From Gliomastix tumulicola (taxonomy: Eukaryota > Ascomycota > Sordariomycetes > Hypocreales > Bionectriaceae), in the NCBI GenBank assembly GCA_001599755.1, contig BCHX01000006.1:1227336-1291335 (forward strand): a stretch of 64,000 bases of DNA, given 5' to 3'. Positions 1-11,948 of this stretch are shown piece after piece. The notes under the pieces are model-generated. The model was given only the letters and a program-made list of their open reading frames with translations, made no database searches and had not been told where the DNA came from. Every line of letters starts with the position of its first letter. The first letter of the stretch is position 1. A program made the position numbers and the translations under genes.

Positions 1-2839
1 CACGGCTTGCAGACTTCAAGGGTGACATCGAGCTCAAGGGCGTGCACTTTGCGTACCCATCAAGGCCGGATGTGCCCGTCCTCCATAGTCTGAATCTCCA
101 AATCCCTGCCGGAAGACAGACAGCCCTGGTTGGTGCGAGTGGCTCTGGTAAGAGCACCATCTTCGGCTTAGTTGAAAGATGGTATCTTCCTAGTCGCGGA
201 AGTATCACCCTCGACGGCGAGCCCATTGAGAACCTGAACCTTCAATGGCTTCGAACCAACATCCGACTGGTGCAGCAGGAGCCCACTCTCTTCAGCGGAA
301 CCATCTATCAGAATGTCGCGGATGGCCTCACAGGCAGCGATGTTGCCAACCTTTCGAAAGACGAAGAGCGCAGGCTTGTCGAGGAGTCATGTAGATCAGC
401 CTTTGCGCACGACTTCATCCAAGAATTACCTCAAGGATACGACACCGTTATTGGAGAGAGAGGTGCCTCTCTGTCCGGTGGCCAGAAGCAGCGAATTGTC
501 ATTGCACGATCCATCATCTCAAATCCCAAAGTCTTGCTTCTGGATGAAGCCACGAGCGCTCTCGATCCCAAGGCGGAGAAAATCGTTCAGCAGGCACTCA
601 ACAACGTTGCTAAAGGCCGAACAATGATTGTTATCGCACACCGGCTATCGACAATTCGCGATGCTGACAACATCATCGTGATGAAGAAGGGCGATATTAT
701 CGAGCACGGCTCTCATGACGAGCTGATCGAGCTTGGCGGCACATATGCCAACCTAGTGCAAGCACAAGATTTGGGTCGTGGAAACGCCTCAGACGAGACT
801 GAAGCCGAAGGCGAACCTCTGGAGGAAGATCTGAACAGACCAGTGACGACTTTATCGGCCGCCCCTAGCCATGGCAACTTGAGTGCCACTGCGGAACCCA
901 ATAAGGACGAAGACGATGAACGGTTAGGCTTACTTCAAGGGATCTACCGCATTTGCAAAGAGCAACGCTCTCTTTGGCTATTCTTCTTTATCATAATTCT
1001 GTGTTGCATTGCAGGAGGTGAGTCTATTCTTGGGCCACACAGTGGTATAGAACTAACAACTCATTTTGTCTCAGGTGCAACATATCCAGCCCTCGCTATA
1101 CTCTTCTCCAAAACTATGGAGGCGTTTGAGACGATTGACGTCTCGAGAGTGAATTTCTTTTCGCTCATGTTCTTCGTGGTGGCATTAGGCAATGCTGTGG
1201 CGTATACGTTTGCTGGTTGGCTCGCCAACTTGATCGCGCAGCAGATCATGCGGTTCTACCGCGCCGAGATCTTCGACAACACTCTTCGCCAGGACATGTC
1301 TTTCTTCGACTCTCCTTCCCATGGGACAGGTGCTCTCGTAGCTCGACTGTCCGCTGAACCGACCAGCCTTCAAGAGTTGCTGAGCATGAATATTGCCTTG
1401 ATGGTTGTCAATATCGTCAACCTTCTGTCAAGCTCGATACTCGCCATTGCCTACGGCTGGAAGTTGGGCTTGGTGCTCACCCTCGGCGCATTACCCGTAC
1501 TCGTCGGCTCCGGGTACGTACGCATTAGGCTCGAGTTCAAGTTCGAGGACGATACAGCGGGGCGCTTTGCGAGTAGCAGCGCATTGGCGAGTGAGGCTGT
1601 TATGGGCATCCGCACCGTCTCTTCTCTAGCTCTCGAGAGGACCATTATTGATCGCTACCGACATTCACTAGAGGGCATTGCCAAGCACTCGATTGGCAGC
1701 CTAGGGTGGAAGATGTTGTTCTACTCTCTCAGCCAGTCCATCTCGTTTCTTGCCATGGGACTCGGCTTCTGGTAAGGAACACCCAAGCGATCTTATGTCG
1801 TAAGATAGCCAAAGCTGACATTGTTAATTCAAGGTATGGCGGTCGCCTCGTCTCTACGGGAGAATACAACACTGGCCAGTTCTATACTGTCTTCGTCGCC
1901 GTTATCTTCTCTGGAGAATCGGCGGCGAATTTCTTCCAATATAGCACGAGCATCACCAAGGCCCGAACGTCGATCAACTATATATTCTCCTTGAGACGCC
2001 ATCGAACCCTCAATGATACTGCCAGCAGTTCAAAGGGCGATGAAGATGCGGCCTGCCCGGACAGCAAGAAGGCTGACGCGTCTGACACGGGCACGGCCAT
2101 CAGTTGCGAAGATGTTGGGTTTGCTTACCCGCTGCGGCCAAGACTCCGAGTTCTGAGGGGGATTGATGTTGACATCTCGCCTGGCAAGATGGTAGCTTTC
2201 GTGGGAGCTTCAGGATGCGGTAAATCCACCATGATTGCCCTTCTTCAGCGTTTCTATGATCCAATCGCGGGTCGCATCGTCTCGGACGGCCAGGATATCA
2301 AGACGCGCGACCGGAGGAAATACCGTCATGACATAGCTCTCGTTCAGCAGGAACCTGTCTTGTACCAGGGTTCCATACGCGAGAACATCGCGCTTGGTAT
2401 TGAGGAGACGGACCCTTCAGACGCAGAGATTGAAGAAGCCTGTCGTCAGGCCAACGTCTGGGACTTTGTGTCGTCGCTGCCTGAAGGCATGGGAACACCA
2501 TGCGGCAACCAGGGGCTGTCTCTCTCGGGCGGCCAGCGCCAGCGCATAGCCATCGCCCGAGCGCTGGTCCGCAAGCCTCGGCTCTTGCTGCTCGACGAAG
2601 CTACCTCGGCCTTGGACACTGAATCGGAGAAGATTGTAAAGGAGGCGCTGGACAGAGCCGCTGCCGGGCGCACGACCGTGGCCGTCGCTCACAGGCTCAG
2701 CACCATCCGAGACGCAGACATGATCGTGGTCTTCGAGCGCGGAAGAGTGGCTCAGCGAGGTACTCATGAAGAGCTCATTGCCAAAGGCGGCATCTACTAT
2801 GAAATGGTTCTAGGCCAGAGCCTAGACCGGGAGTCTTAA
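1..2839 (+). CDS. ABCB-type (MDR/P-glycoprotein-like) ABC transporter, 3' part
   Basis: The gene enters from the left edge; the frame is open from base 3, so the start lies outside the window. Exons are 3-1017, 1075-1771 and 1834-2839, with introns 1018-1074 (GTGAGT...CAG) and 1772-1833 (GTAAGG...AAG), giving about 905 visible residues. Seen: the end of nucleotide-binding domain 1 with Walker A GASGSGKST, signature LSGGQ and Walker B LLLDEATSALD. A linker rich in acidic residues follows, then a second set of membrane helices, then NBD2 with GASGCGKST, LSGGQRQR and LLLLDEATSALD. This TMD-NBD-TMD-NBD order is that of full-length fungal ABCB exporters, which pump lipophilic compounds, azoles or peptides across the plasma membrane at the cost of ATP. 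The substrate cannot be read from the sequence. The first intron is a multiple of three (57 nt), so it does not break the frame and could be missed by gene finders. Confidence 0.93.
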
Positions 2840-3137
2840 GCCAACCCCAGGCTGCTGTATTTCTCACTTGTATTTATGCTGTTAAACTTAACAAGACCAG
2901 ATTTCCACTCTGCTGGTTTGGCGTTCGGAAGGGCTTACACTCACCTCAGTACAGCGTGTAGACTGCTATGGTTCAGGGATCTGTCTTGGAGATTAGGTCG
3001 GGTTCACTCAATAGGAATTAAACCAAAAAGTATTTAATATCGTTCCACAGCTTTCATGTATCATGAGTCTATCGGTACCACCTTTTTCTATCCTGATCCT
3101 TGCTATCTGCCAAGGTGAATGAGGCATTTGGAGAGGC

Positions 3138-4545
3138 CTATACCAAAGTCTTGGTCTCGCCATCCTTGAGCTTGCCAGCCTCGATGAGCCTTTTCACCTC
3201 GTCACTCCAGACACCCTTAATCTTATCAGCAACGGTGAGACCGTTAAGCTTGCCAGCCAAGGCGGCAATCTCATCGGGATCAATCTTGCCCTGCACCAGC
3301 TCGACGTCTCCAAGAACAGCATCGATCTGCGCAGCAGAAGCATCACCGGCTCCAGCAAAGTAGTTGGCGTCCTTGACGGAGCCCTTGAGCACACGCTTGT
3401 TCTTCTTGACGGCATTCTTGGCAGCCTCCTTTGCCTTCTTAGCAGACTCGCGGTCAGCCTTCGCGGCAACCTCAGCCTCCTTGGCCGCCTTCTCCTCGGC
3501 CTCCTTCTTGGCCTTGGCGTCGTCAGCGGCTTGCTTCTCGGCAGCCTCGCGCTCGAGACGCTTCTTGTTCTTGGCGGCGTTGGCCTCCTGGCGGAACTTC
3601 TTGATACGCTCGTCACCGGCGGACGCGTCGTCGAGCAGCTTGCGGAGACGGGCGTTGTCCTCGGCCTTCTTCTTCTTCCGGGCGTTCGCGTTCTTTCGCT
3701 CCACATGACGCTTCTGGTCACGGTTCTCGTTGTCGTCGGGCACGTCCTCGTCGAGGTATTCGAACGTACGCCAGCTGTCGAAGTTGTACCAGAAGTTGTA
3801 GAAGTCCTCAACCTGCTCCTGGGTTGAGTTGACGTCACCAAAGGTAGGGACCGGGTGCGTGCGGGAGAAACGGGCCTCGGCCTTGAACACCTTGGACCAG
3901 AGCTTGTAGAAATTGCTACCCTTGAGATCCTTCTTGGAGGGAGGATCGACGTCGGCCTCCTCGTCGACGGAGTCGTACTGGCGGCGCTTGACGGGATCAA
4001 GGAGGACTTCCGTAGCCTTCTGGATACACTTGAAGAACTGATCGTCTTCCGTGCGACCCTGGGCGGCCTTCTTGTCCGGGTGATGCTTGAGGACCTTCTT
4101 GCGGTGGGCCTTCTTAATCTGATCCTCGGTAGCCTTGTAACGGTACTTGGAGATACCCAAAACCTTGTAGTGATCTTGCGACTAGATAACAACAACAACA
4201 TGTCAGTAATCCAGTAATTAATCAATCAATCGCTTCTGATCTTTTGCGTCCAAAACCCACCTTCCAGTCCTTGGCCTCGCGCTGGAGCATCATGGGATCC
4301 TCAGGCTCGCTGATCTCGCCATCGTCGACGTCCTCGACGTTCTTGGCCTTCTCCTGCGCCTGGATGCGGTCATCCTCGGAGAAGGTGCGCTTGTGGCGGG
4401 CGCGGCGGGCGTGGGCGAGGAAGTGAGGGCCGACGGGCTCGATGGATCGCTCGACGGCGCTAGAGAGGCTGGCGACGGACTTGAAGTCCTTCTCAGCGGA
4501 CCATCCCTCAGGGAGGGCGGGGAGAGGGAGCGTGAGCGTGGCCAT
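3138..4545 (-). CDS. zuo1: Zuotin, ribosome-associated J-protein
   Basis: Two exons (4261-4545 and 3138-4181) flank a 79-nt intron (GTGGGT...CTAG), giving 442 residues, the usual size of fungal zuotin. Residues about 96-165 form a J-domain containing the HPD triad (129-131) that stimulates Hsp70 ATPase. A zuotin homology domain follows (FYNLW..VF, then the FDSWRTFEYLDEDVPDD segment). Next come a long charged Lys/Glu/Ala coiled coil that binds ribosomal RNA and a C-terminal helical bundle. Zuotin with Ssz1 forms the ribosome-associated complex that recruits Hsp70 Ssb to nascent chains at the tunnel exit. The N-terminal start gives the conserved segment MATLTLPLPALPEGW. No neighbour suggests a special role. 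The recognition is firm; only the exact splice sites are inferred. Confidence 0.95.
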
Positions 4546-5266
4546 TGTGGCTAAGTATGCTCCTCTGCGAATGCGGTGGTTTCGTGAGAGTACGAGGGGC
4601 GGCTTAGACTCGACTTTTTTTTTTTTTTTGGTGCTTCGTCTGGTGGGGGTTCAGTGTGCAGGTGGTCCACCGGCCGGCTTCCATCCACCCACTCTAGCAG
4701 TAAGGTACCGTTACTACCTACCCTGTACCTTTTCTCCTGCCAGAGATTCATTCAAGGAATGAATGGAAGCCCAATTGGAAAATATACTTGAAAGCTATGC
4801 TACGCCTTGAATTAGAGGGGTATCAAGGTTAGAGACTTATGTGCGAGGTTCTAGTTTGTTTCTGCATTTGCGTGAGGTGCTGGGGAGTGAGGCGCCCCGG
4901 CTGCCGTGGCTGCTTATTACCTGACGAAAAACATATCAAGTTTGATCAGACAGGTTAACCGTCAACGTCTCGAACAAAGGCATCTATTCAATTGAAATCC
5001 ATCAATTGCTCGTAAAATACAGGACGACAAAAGAAGAGATACACAACGACGTAACAACCAATACTTGATCAACATTGTCAAAGCAGTGGGAGAGTCATGA
5101 AGCCGGAACTGCTCGAGGTTGAAATAAGTCGGGACGGTCAACCGGCGCCGAGGTGCCCCTGTAACTTCCCGATTTAGCATATGCAGATTCTCGAACCTTC
5201 AACTTTGCGCCTGCCAACTTCTTTCAAGGTATCTGCCACTCTTTCACAAGCCGCACAACCACCACC
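4546..5266. other. Divergent intergenic region zuo1/MZM1
   Basis: Contains the 5' regions of zuotin (leftward) and MZM1 (rightward). A run of about 16 T lies at 4614-4629. No further coding or RNA signal is visible. Confidence 0.6.
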
Positions 5267-5761
5267 ATGGCTCTCGTAGCGTACCGAAATCTGCTACGCG
5301 CCGCCCGGATTGCATTCGAAGGTCAGTTCCTTCCCATTGGAAACACTGTCTTCCCCGAATACCACCTGCTGACAATGCTCCTTGGAACAGGCGACGCCCC
5401 CGTCCTTCTGGCTGCACAGTCGCAAATCCGAAACGGCTTCATCAAGAAACGGACACTCGACCCGTCAAACTCCGAGGCCACCCAGGCTATCGAGCACGCG
5501 CACGCCGTCGCCAAGGTCCTCCGGGAGAATGTGGTGCAAGGGCACAGAAAGGGAGGGGATGACCAAGCCTACAGTATGTCCACATTGCACAAAGAGCAGA
5601 GGATTTAGTTTGAAGGGAAGGAATTTCAGCTGACGTTTCTTTCTACCACAGAGCTGCGCATTCACGAGCATACCGAGAGGGGAGACAACGAAAGCATAAA
5701 GACGGCGGGTCAGGGGAACGCGACTGGCGGGGGATGCTGCGGCGGCAGCGGCTCGAGATAA
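5267..5761 (+). CDS. mzm1: Complex III assembly factor MZM1 (LYR-motif protein)
   Basis: Three exons (5267-5321, 5391-5573, 5652-5761) with introns of 69 and 78 nt encode 115 residues. The N-terminus MALVAYRNLLRAARIAFEGD carries the LYR-type motif. The middle (QIRNGF...AIEHAHAVAKVLRENVVQG) and the C-terminal ..IHEHTERGDNESIK block followed by a Gly/Cys tail match fungal Mzm1. Family knowledge: Mzm1 is a matrix chaperone that binds and stabilises the Rieske Fe-S protein before insertion into the cytochrome bc1 complex, and it affects the mitochondrial zinc pool. The gene is broken by introns, so no single frame shows it fully. The tail ends Cys-Cys-Gly-Gly-Ser-Gly-Ser-Arg. It converges with slt11 across about 240 bp. 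Confidence 0.92.
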
Positions 5762-6001
5762 GACGCGACGATATGGCGTGATTGTATTTCTATGTAGAAG
5801 ACCCTGTATACAACCTCCAATGACGATACCCATGATATCAAAACCCGAACCAAAGATACTGCTATCGAGACAGTGCCGTAAACGGGCACGAACGGCGGTC
5901 CATGCGCCTCCGTTGAATTGAACCAAATCCGTCAACGCCAATATGCACCGTAGCTGAAAATTCCATCCATGAATCTGAAGAGCGGGAAACGGAAAAACCG
6001 C

Positions 6002-7189
6002 TTACTCTCCTTGAAGACTTGCGTAATTAGGTCCATCATCGCCTCCTGGCGGTGCTGCAACAGGAGGGGGGAGGGCCTTCGCCGGTCCCCCATTGCCCGA
6101 CTCTGACCCTTGCCCACCTCCTGTGCCCTTTGCGCCAGAACGACCAACCCTCACGCGTGCATCCTGGAGCATCTCTGACCTCTGGCTCTTGTCCATTGTG
6201 CCAATAGCCTTGGGCTGACCCCATCGTATTCTTAGAGGACAGCCGGCAATCACTGCGCGCCCTTCGCAGGCAGCAGCAGCCTTCTCCGCAGCCTCCCTAG
6301 TCTCGTAGTTGACGAATGCGCAGTGTGACATGTGGGAGCACACCAAGCTCTTGATTTTGCCGTGGGCCTTGAAGAAATCACGGAGCTTGTACTCGGGTAG
6401 GTCGTCCTCCACACCTGTTACGAAAAGCGACATGATGTTCTTGTCGTCGGGCGGGAGCCAGTCGCGAGGGCTCGGCGGGAGTTGCGCAGCGCTCGGGAAT
6501 ACTTGTCGACCCTTGCCCCTAGGCCTCGCGCCGACGGCGGCAGCGGCCTTCGTGTCGCGTGTCCGAATGGGACCTGGGCCACCCACGCCCGCTCCGATGG
6601 CTGGGTTGCCGCTCTGCCTTTTCTCTGCTTCGAGATCAGATTCGTCGACAGCCCTGCCTTTCCTGAAATACGGCTTGCTGGCTGCGAGGCGCTGTAGAAG
6701 TTGTCTGGCCTTGTCGTCTGCCTTGTCGTATTCCTCCAACCCTGCCTTCCCGTCCTCGATGAGTTTCTCGTTGTTCTGCGCGAAGTATTCACGATTGATA
6801 TCGGAGTTGGGACCGGGCGCCACCATCTTCAGCGCAGCGTCGCGCACTGCGATGGGCAAGCCGAAAGAGAGATCGAGCATGCAGCTCTGGCAGCAGTTCT
6901 TGAGTCGCGCGCATGTCAGGCAGATGTTGGTGTTCTTCTTTCGTCCCTGTGACTGAGTCGCATTCCAGCTGAAGACGGTGAAAGGTCTTGTGCACTATTG
7001 CGATGTCAGCATCTTGCAATGCGATCTCTGCAGTGTTGGGCGATGACTTACCAATTTGCATTCAGCACCATAGTCTTCCTTCAGCATCTTCACGTAGGGG
7101 TTCTCGGGTAGACAATTTTCGCAGACAGACGGGAAGTCCGTAGACTCCCATCCTGATCGATTCAGGTCCTGCTTGATTTGAGGCGGCAT
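6002..7189 (-). CDS. slt11: Pre-mRNA-splicing factor SLT11/Cwf5 (ECM2, RBM22 family)
   Basis: Exons 7052-7189 and 6002-6994 with a 57-nt intron (GTAAGT...AATAG) give 376 residues. The N-terminus has cysteine pairs typical of the RBM22 zinc-binding module (SVCENC, ECKLCTRPF, NICLTC, NCCQSC). A linker and an RRM follow at about 235-307 (SLFVTGVEDDLPEYKLRDFF, CAFVNYETREAAEKAAAAC). The tail is Gly/Pro-rich and ends DGPNYASLQGE. Family knowledge: this protein sits in the activated spliceosome near the U6 internal stem-loop and the 5' splice site. Start chosen at MPPQIKQDLNRSGWE, the conserved N-terminus. An ambiguous base (N) lies 10 nt upstream at 7199. It is divergent from erg6. Confidence 0.94.
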
Positions 7190-7750
7190 AGTGGCTGGNA
7201 TGTTGCTTCGAGGGTTGGTTGATCTTTGTCGATGCTGTCTTGGAGAGCGACGGCAAACAAAAGCCAGCCCACCTCGACGGATTACTTAATCGCGAGGAAG
7301 GCAATGGATCCTTATCGATAGCCCGCGCCAAGCTTTGATCCCGGATGACTAAGAGGGGCATTCGCATTCACATGCCACACCCTTTCGTCTTCGTATTCGC
7401 AAAATCCACACCGCCTACCCTTTCGAGAGCTTCAATTGGGCGCTAGGCCTGTCCAAGGTCAGACCCCACGAAAGGGGCTGGTCGAGATTGGCTGTGAATC
7501 CGAGCTGCCATCGATTAAATTCCAGGGGTGGATGGGCCCTGAAATTGGCCATGATCCGGAGGGAAAACTTCTGTAGGACAAGATAATAAAAGCCACACCG
7601 ACTGATTGCTGGACTGTGAAGTTTGCAACTCCTTGCGCATCCTGTAACCACCTTTTTGACCCTTTGTTTGTCTCTCCACGGTTTCAATTCCTCAGAGTCT
7701 TGCCATCTTCGTTGTCTTTACCCTACTACTCCCCGCCATTTACATTCAAC
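7190..7750. other. Divergent promoter region slt11/erg6
   Basis: About 560 bp between two start codons, with one undetermined base at 7199. No gene or RNA signal is seen; it presumably holds both promoters. Confidence 0.6.
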
Positions 7751-9075
7751 ATGGTTGCCTCGTCGACTGCTGGCAACCTCGAGCGCGAGGACCACCAGCG
7801 TGATGCTGCCTTCAACAAGGCTATGCATGGCAAATCTGCCCAAGCTCGCGGTGGTATCGCTGCCATGTTCGCCAAGGGCGCTGATGCTAAGCAAGCTGCC
7901 GTTGACGAGTACTTCAAGCACTGGGACGACAAGGCTGCTAAGGACGAGACTGCCGAGACTCGTGCTGTAAGTGCCCGGCTATTCACAATTAGCAGCTTTA
8001 GGGACGCAAGACTAACATGGATCGTCCAGGCCCGTACCGCCGAGTATGCTACGCTGACAAGACAGTAAGTTGCTTGATCGCGGGAACCCAGTAAAAAGCT
8101 GTAGCTGACAATTACCTTAGCTACTACAACCTGGCGACCGACCTTTACGAGTATGGCTGGGGCCAGTCCTTCCACTTCTGCCGCTTCTCCCATGGCGAGC
8201 CTTTTTACCAGGCCATCGCCCGCCACGAGCACTACCTCGCTCACAGCATGGGCATCAAGGAGGGCATGAAGGTTCTCGATGTTGGCTGCGGTGTCGGTGG
8301 CCCTGCCCGCGAGATCGCCAAGTTCACCGGCGCTCACATCACCGGCCTGAACAACAACGACTACCAGATCGACCGTGCTACCCACTATGCTGCTAAGGAG
8401 GGCCTCTCCAACCAGCTGGACTACGTCAAGGGCGACTTCATGGTGAGTGCCTTTGGTCTGGGCATATTGCACAAATTGATGAGTGCTAACGGCTGTTGCT
8501 AGCAAATGTCGTTCCCCGACAACAGCTTCGACGCTGTGTACGCGATCGAGGCTACCGTCCATGCCCCCACCCTCGAGGGTATCTACAGCGAAATCTTCCG
8601 TGTTCTGAAACCCGGCGGCATCTTCGGTGTGTACGAGTGGCTGATGACGGACGAGTACGACAACGAGAACATCCACCACCGTGAGATCCGTCTCGGCATT
8701 GAGATCGGTGATGGTATCTCCAACATGTGCAAGGTCTCGGACGCCCTCGATGCCATGAAGGCTGCTGGCTTCGAGCTGCTCCGCAACGAGGATCTTGCTG
8801 AGCGCCCTGACCCCTTCCCGTGGTACTGGCCTCTGTCTGGCGAGATGAAGTACATCCAGTCCGTCTTCGACGTCTTCACCATCGTCCGCATGACGCACTG
8901 GGGTCGCAGACTCGCACACGGCTTCGCCGGCCTCATGGAGACCATAAAGCTCGCACCGGCTGGCACTCAGAAGACTGCTGACAGTCTCGCTCTGGCCGCT
9001 GACTGCCTGGTTGCCGGTGGTAAGGAGCATCTGTTCACGCCGATGTACCTGATGATTGGCCGCAAGCCCGAGTAA
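7751..9075 (+). CDS. erg6: Sterol 24-C-methyltransferase (ergosterol biosynthesis)
   Basis: Four exons (7751-7966, 8030-8064, 8121-8442, 8503-9075) with three introns of 56-63 nt encode 381 residues, the usual length. The SAM-binding motif I LDVGCGVGGPAREIA lies near residue 135. It is followed by GLNNNDYQI, the sterol-C24 methyltransferase signature YAIEATVHAP, and the Sterol_MT_C region (FPWYWPLSG ... MTHWGRRLAHGF). Family knowledge: Erg6 transfers a methyl group from S-adenosylmethionine to C-24 of zymosterol or lanosterol/eburicol at the ER and lipid droplets. Exon 2 is only 35 nt and can easily be missed. A 474-codon open frame on the opposite strand is a compositional shadow. Confidence 0.97.
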
Positions 9076-10122
9076 AGCAACGATGTTACGCAAGGTTGAG
9101 TCCCAGAAGAACGGGATGATTCCAAGACGGAGAAGTGGATGATAATGCATAAGCGTTTCTATTTTTTGATCCTGGGAGGGTAGGCGGCAGGGAAAAGATT
9201 TCTACTAATTAGGAAGGACACGGCCGTCTTTTCGATATATATCATCATACTAATTAAAATATAGACTTCATTCTGGGAATCTGAGGTCTCTAATGGCAGT
9301 ATTGTTCTGGCAGACACAAGAGTTGCTAATGGCATGGGTAACTCTCGCCCTCTGCGCCCAGGGGCTTATAAGCAGCATCAAGTTATCAATAGGTCGGAGA
9401 TGGCTGTTTGTGGCTTGCAGTGCGTACAAACGAGTTATGAAGACGGTTGCACGCCATGTCCGTATCGAATGAGTGATATAAGTTAGTAGTAGTGAATGAT
9501 AAGACGATGTGTTTTTTGGGCAGTCGTGCGAAACGTGCTATACACGGCGCCCGTAAGCAAATACCACTCAATATGCCAATCTGGAAGGAGTGAAGCTAGG
9601 ATGCCAGCGATATCGCACTGGACGTGGTGAAGATGCAAGATAAGACGTCCACACCAATAGGATTGTCTGGGCGGAAAAGGGAAGATGGCAGCCGGAGTTC
9701 GCTGTAAAATCGCCCCAACAAGAACCCGGATTTCCAATTGTCCCGCACAGGGGGCCCTGAATGCCAGGAACCCCCAACCCAGCCTAATTTAGCGGGCGAT
9801 GGATGTACCCCCAATCCGCGCGAGAGAAAAAAAACAGCTCTGCGACCTGCGTCCGCCAATCAAGCTCGAGCTCCAAAAACATCCCGGAAATTCCCTCGAC
9901 CTCTGCCAAATCTTGTCCCCTAGGTCAGAATCAGGGCTTCCTCCAACATCGCCAATTCTTCATTCTTTCCTCCCTCTAATCTTCCTCTCCTCCGTCCCCT
10001 TTTCTCCCCCTCTTCCGTCTAGCGGTGTGCAGCTGTTGGCTGTGCAGTCAGCTCCCGTCCCGGTCTCCAATTCCTCGAACCTGAAGCCTTGATCTGCAGG
10101 CAAAAGAATCCAACCTCACAAA
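9076..10122. other. Intergenic: erg6 3' region and pdb1 promoter
   Basis: Just over 1 kb. A CCAAT-type box (cgccaatc) lies near 9857, and a pyrimidine-rich leader runs from about 9950 up to the pdb1 start. No coding signal is recognised. Confidence 0.55.
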
Positions 10123-11385
10123 ATGTCCCGCCTTCTCCGACCGGCAGCTCGCCTGGCTGCTTCCACGCGAGCGATTGCGCCCCGAGCCCCTGCTACCCAG
10201 TCTCTTGCCCAGCTGTCTCGCGCCGCTGTCGCCAGGAACGCCTACTTCGGCCCTGCCCAGACAAGGGCATACGCCGAGGGCTCAGGAGTCAAGGAGTACA
10301 CCGTCCGAGATGCGCTCAACGAGGCCCTGGCCGAGGAGCTCGAGAGCAACGACAAGGTCTTCATCCTGGGTGAGGAGGTCGCCCAGTACAACGGCGCATA
10401 CAAGGTCACCAAGGGTCTCCTGGATCGCTTCGGCGAGAAGCGTGTGATTGACACTCCTATCACGGAGAGTGGTTTCTGTGGTCTCGCTGTCGGTGCTGCT
10501 CTCAGTGGCCTGCACCCTGTGGTATGTTCTGCCTTCTATACACCTGCCCCGTGTTTTCTACTGCCAATTGCACTTGGCAAGCTGTCTGAGCCCTCCGACG
10601 ACTGACACTGGGTTTCTGTGTTCTAGTGCGAGTTCATGACCTTCAACTTCGCCATGCAAGCCATCGATCAGATCGTCAACTCTGCCGCCAAGACCCTCTA
10701 CATGTCTGGTGGTATCCAGCCCTGCAACATTACCTTCCGTGGCCCCAACGGTTTCGCCGCCGGTGTCGCCGCTCAGCACTCGCAGGACTACTCCGCTTGG
10801 TACGGCAGCATCCCCGGTCTCAAGGTCGTCTCGCCCTGGAGCGCTGAGGATGCCAAGGGTCTGATGAAGGCTGCTATCCGCGACCCCAACCCCGTCGTCG
10901 TCCTCGAGAACGAGCTCATGTACGGCCAGAGCTTCCCCATGTCCGAGGCTGCCCAGAAGGACGACTTCGTCATCCCCTTTGGCAAGGCCAAGATTGAGCG
11001 CACCGGCAAGGACCTGACCATTGTCTCCCTCTCCCGCTGCGTCGGCCAGTCCCTCATCGCTGCCGAGAACCTCAAGAAGAACTACGGCGTCGAGGCTGAG
11101 GTCATCAACCTGCGATCCGTCAAGCCCCTCGACATCGAGACCATCGTCCAGTCGGTCAAGAAGACCCACCACCTCCTCGTCGTCGAGTCCGGCTACCCCA
11201 TGTACGGTGTCTCCTCCGAGATCCTCGCCATCGCCATGGAGTACGCCTTCGACTACCTTGATGCTCCTGGCCAGCGTGTCACTGGTGCTGAGGTCCCTAC
11301 CCCCTACGCCCAGGGGCTGGAGGAGATGAGCTTCCCCACCGAGGCTCTGATTGAGACCCAGGTCAGCAAGCTGCTGCGCCTGTAA
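10123..11385 (+). CDS. pdb1: Pyruvate dehydrogenase E1 component beta subunit, mitochondrial
   Basis: Two exons (10123-10521 and 10627-11385) with a 105-nt intron (GTATGT...CTAG) encode 385 residues. Residues 1 to about 45 form a basic, Arg/Ala/Ser-rich mitochondrial presequence. The mature part has the transketolase pyrimidine-binding domain (VRDALNEALAEELESND, VFILGEEVAQYNGAYKVTKGL, EKRVIDTPITESGFCGLAVG, FMTFNFAMQAIDQI) and the transketolase C-terminal domain (GKAKIERTGKDLTIVSLS, EVINLRSVKPLD). With E1 alpha it decarboxylates pyruvate with thiamine diphosphate and acetylates E2 lipoate in the matrix. Codon use is strongly C-ending, suggesting high expression. Confidence 0.97.
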
Positions 11386-11948
11386 GTTGGTGGCGATGAA
11401 AGCACCCGCCGAAGGAACGATATCACTGGGCTTGAATGCCCCTAATACCTAGACGGATGAGGTGGGAAAGCCATTGAACAGAAAAAGTTGAGGGGAGCGG
11501 TCCTCAAGGACACTAGCAGGCGTATAGTTGAGTTGGAGCTCTTTTGAGATATCACCAAGGGTTCAGAGCGCTCGTGCCAGCCACGGGACACTTTGGGGCC
11601 CTATTTTCGATAGATGGATGAAAGGATGGGCCCTGTACTTTTATTATTCACCGATTGTCATGTAAACAAGTAACACCCAAAACGCAGTCGCCCGCGCTGG
11701 GCACAAGTCTGGAGTTCGTGTGAGGACATTGCAGGTTGTGTCTAATAGACTATTCGCTAGGATGCTGAAGTTATTAGAGTGAGGAGGCTTTCACGTTAAG
11801 GTTCGGCACCCGATATCTTTTTCTTATTAATACCAGCCGTCTCCCTTCCCCGCTTCTTCTCTCAACATCATCCTCGCACCACCGTCGAAATACAGCACAG
11901 CTTAATTCAAACGAATTCCTTGCTAAACATCATCTCGCAACGGCTAAC
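11386..11948. other. Intergenic spacer
   Basis: Holds the pdb1 3' UTR and, from about 11820, a pyrimidine-rich leader of the next gene. Nothing else is recognised. Confidence 0.55.

Noticed and set aside
7726..9150. 474-codon open frame antisense to erg6
   Set aside because: Val/Leu/Asp-rich shadow of the C-ending codons of erg6; it has no domain features and spans erg6 introns.
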